A stretch of DNA of 7,268 bases from assembly GCA_030696235.1 (NCBI GenBank), contig JAUYSN010000471.1, positions 1-7,268 on the forward strand, given 5' to 3'. Below the pieces are notes generated by a model. It saw only the letters and a program-made list of their open reading frames with translations, made no database searches and was not told where the DNA came from. This DNA is from Sulfuricella sp. Lineage in GTDB: Bacteria > Pseudomonadota > Gammaproteobacteria > Burkholderiales > Sulfuricellaceae. Below are positions 6,821 through 7,268 of the stretch, one piece after another. The position numbers and the translations under genes are program-made. The number at the start of each line of letters is the position of its first letter. The first letter of the stretch is position 1.

Positions 6821-7108
6821 TCATTCGTGCGCGATCTGCTTGTCGGTGAAGAGGTAATCGTGCAGTTCCTTGTCAAAGCGCGGGTCGCGGCGCCGTATCC
6901 ACTCCAGCACCATGGCGGCATGCTCCTTTTCCTCGTCGCGGTTGTGGGCGAGGATCGCTCTCAACTCGGGGTCGCTGCATACGTCCACGCGCTGGTTGTA
7001 CCAATCCACCGCCTCAAGCTCCTCCATCAGGGAGACGATGGCGCGGTGCATGTCGCGGGTCTCGGCGCGCAGTTGCTCGACGGGTTCGTGGTAACCTTCA
7101 TTTGCCAT
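6821..7108 (-). CDS. Encapsulated-ferritin (EncFtn)-like ferroxidase without targeting tail
   Basis: This encodes a 95-residue, two-helix ferritin-like protein closely resembling Rhodospirillum rubrum EncFtn, whose decamer oxidises Fe(II) between paired subunits. The hallmark blocks are HRAIVSLMEELEAVDWYNQR (first helix) and ILAHNRDEEKEHAAMVLEWI (second helix). By aligning from memory with the R. rubrum protein, its ferroxidase residues E32, E62 and H65 correspond to E30, E60 and H63 here, and the entry-site acidic residues to E29 and E32. The protein ends at DYLFTDKQIAHE. The R. rubrum protein continues for tens of residues to an encapsulin-docking peptide, and no such peptide is present here or in the next frame. 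The ATG at 7108 has AAGGA eight bases upstream. It is first in a cluster with DUF3501 (24 bp) and the haem protein. It should store or detoxify iron, but whether a shell is used is unknown. Confidence 0.9.
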   Translation of the reverse strand: MANEGYHEPVEQLRAETRDMHRAIVSLMEELEAVDWYNQRVDVCSDPELRAILAHNRDEEKEHAAMVLEWIRRRDPRFDKELHDYLFTDKQIAHE

Positions 7109-7132
7109 TTTTTAATTCCTTTTGGTTCAAAT

Positions 7133-7150
7133 GCCACAAGTTTGCGTGGC
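7133..7150. repeat. Inverted repeat in the EncFtn leader (GCCAC/GTGGC)
   Basis: A 5-bp perfect dyad, GCCAC and GTGGC, is separated by eight bases, 25 bases before the EncFtn start. It could be an operator half-site pair or a leader hairpin. It does not match the Fur consensus and I cannot assign a regulator. I see no convincing promoter boxes in 7109-7215. Confidence 0.35.
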
Positions 7151-7169
7151 CGTGAAATATCCAAGCCGA

Positions 7170-7193
7170 GCGGCGCGCTTTCGCGCGTTCCGC
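7170..7193 (-). terminator. Strong GC hairpin after the upstream gene
   Basis: On the minus strand, GCGG, a two-base AA bulge and CGCGC pair with GCGCG and CCGC around a GAAA tetraloop. This gives nine G-C pairs and a stable loop, starting 22 bases after the stop of the partial upstream gene. No U-run follows, so it may be a processing or stabilising hairpin or a weak terminator rather than a standard intrinsic one. Its place suggests it separates the upstream gene from the EncFtn cluster. Confidence 0.45.
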
Positions 7194-7215
7194 CCAGCGG
7201 TGGTTAATCGGTCGC

Positions 7216-7268
7216 TTATGCCTCGGAGAGCGGGATGCCCAGTGCATCCGCCACGCCCTTGCCATAAG
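7216..7268 (-). CDS. C-terminal end of an upstream protein (possibly catalase), 5' part outside the window
   Basis: The last 17 codons read YGKGVADALGIPLSEA and then TAA at 7216. The string resembles the ending of some haem catalases (a YGxGVAxALG-type tail), which would fit next to an iron-oxidising ferritin that deals with peroxide. Seventeen residues are too few to be sure. The reading frame is chosen because it is the most protein-like of the three and ends just before a hairpin. Confidence 0.4.
   Translation of the reverse strand, partial: YGKGVADALGIPLSEA

Noticed and set aside
6272..7207. 311-codon plus-strand frame opposite DUF3501 and EncFtn
   Set aside because: It covers two well-supported minus-strand genes and their leader and has no family features.
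1..7268. tRNA, rRNA, CRISPR array, integrase or transposase
   Set aside because: None was seen on either strand: no cloverleaf-like or tandem repeat structure, and no translated frame shows a recombinase motif.

Overview
The window is GC-rich Gram-negative DNA. Every gene I can support lies on the minus strand, so gene order runs from high to low coordinates. Codon use, a Fur-type iron switch, DUF3501, an encapsulated-ferritin-like protein and c-type cytochrome chemistry suggest a proteobacterium, most likely a betaproteobacterium. That assignment is inference and no marker gene settles it. Most of the window concerns iron or other transition metals.

Right part (7268 to 5024): the last 17 codons of an upstream gene (possibly catalase) end at 7216. 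They are followed by a strong GC hairpin and a leader with a second dyad. Then comes a tight cluster: a 95-residue encapsulated-ferritin (EncFtn)-like ferroxidase lacking any C-terminal encapsulin-targeting tail, a DUF3501 protein, and an exported protein with one CxxCH haem-c site. After a 139-bp gap, a small membrane-anchored protein of unknown function begins at a TTG codon with a good ribosome binding site.

Middle (5023 to 4000): a decayed stretch. The C-terminal end of a ZIP-family metal transporter is joined directly to the end of the small membrane protein gene. Next is a radical SAM gene (COG0731-like) carrying a frameshift in a six-G tract and an in-frame TAG, so it looks like a pseudogene.

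Left part (3895 to 1): a complete Fur-regulated ferric iron ABC importer in the order fbpA-fbpB-fbpC. A near-consensus sigma-70 promoter has a 14/19 Fur box over its -35 and spacer. A stem-loop with a U-rich tail between fbpA and fbpB should let the cell make much more binding protein than permease or ATPase. fbpC runs off the left edge after 358 codons.

Together the window pairs Fur-controlled ferric iron import (FbpABC) with a probable iron oxidation/storage cluster (EncFtn, DUF3501, haem protein), separated by relics of two metal or Fe-S related genes. The EncFtn-DUF3501-cytochrome cluster is the least characterised part and the best candidate for follow-up.
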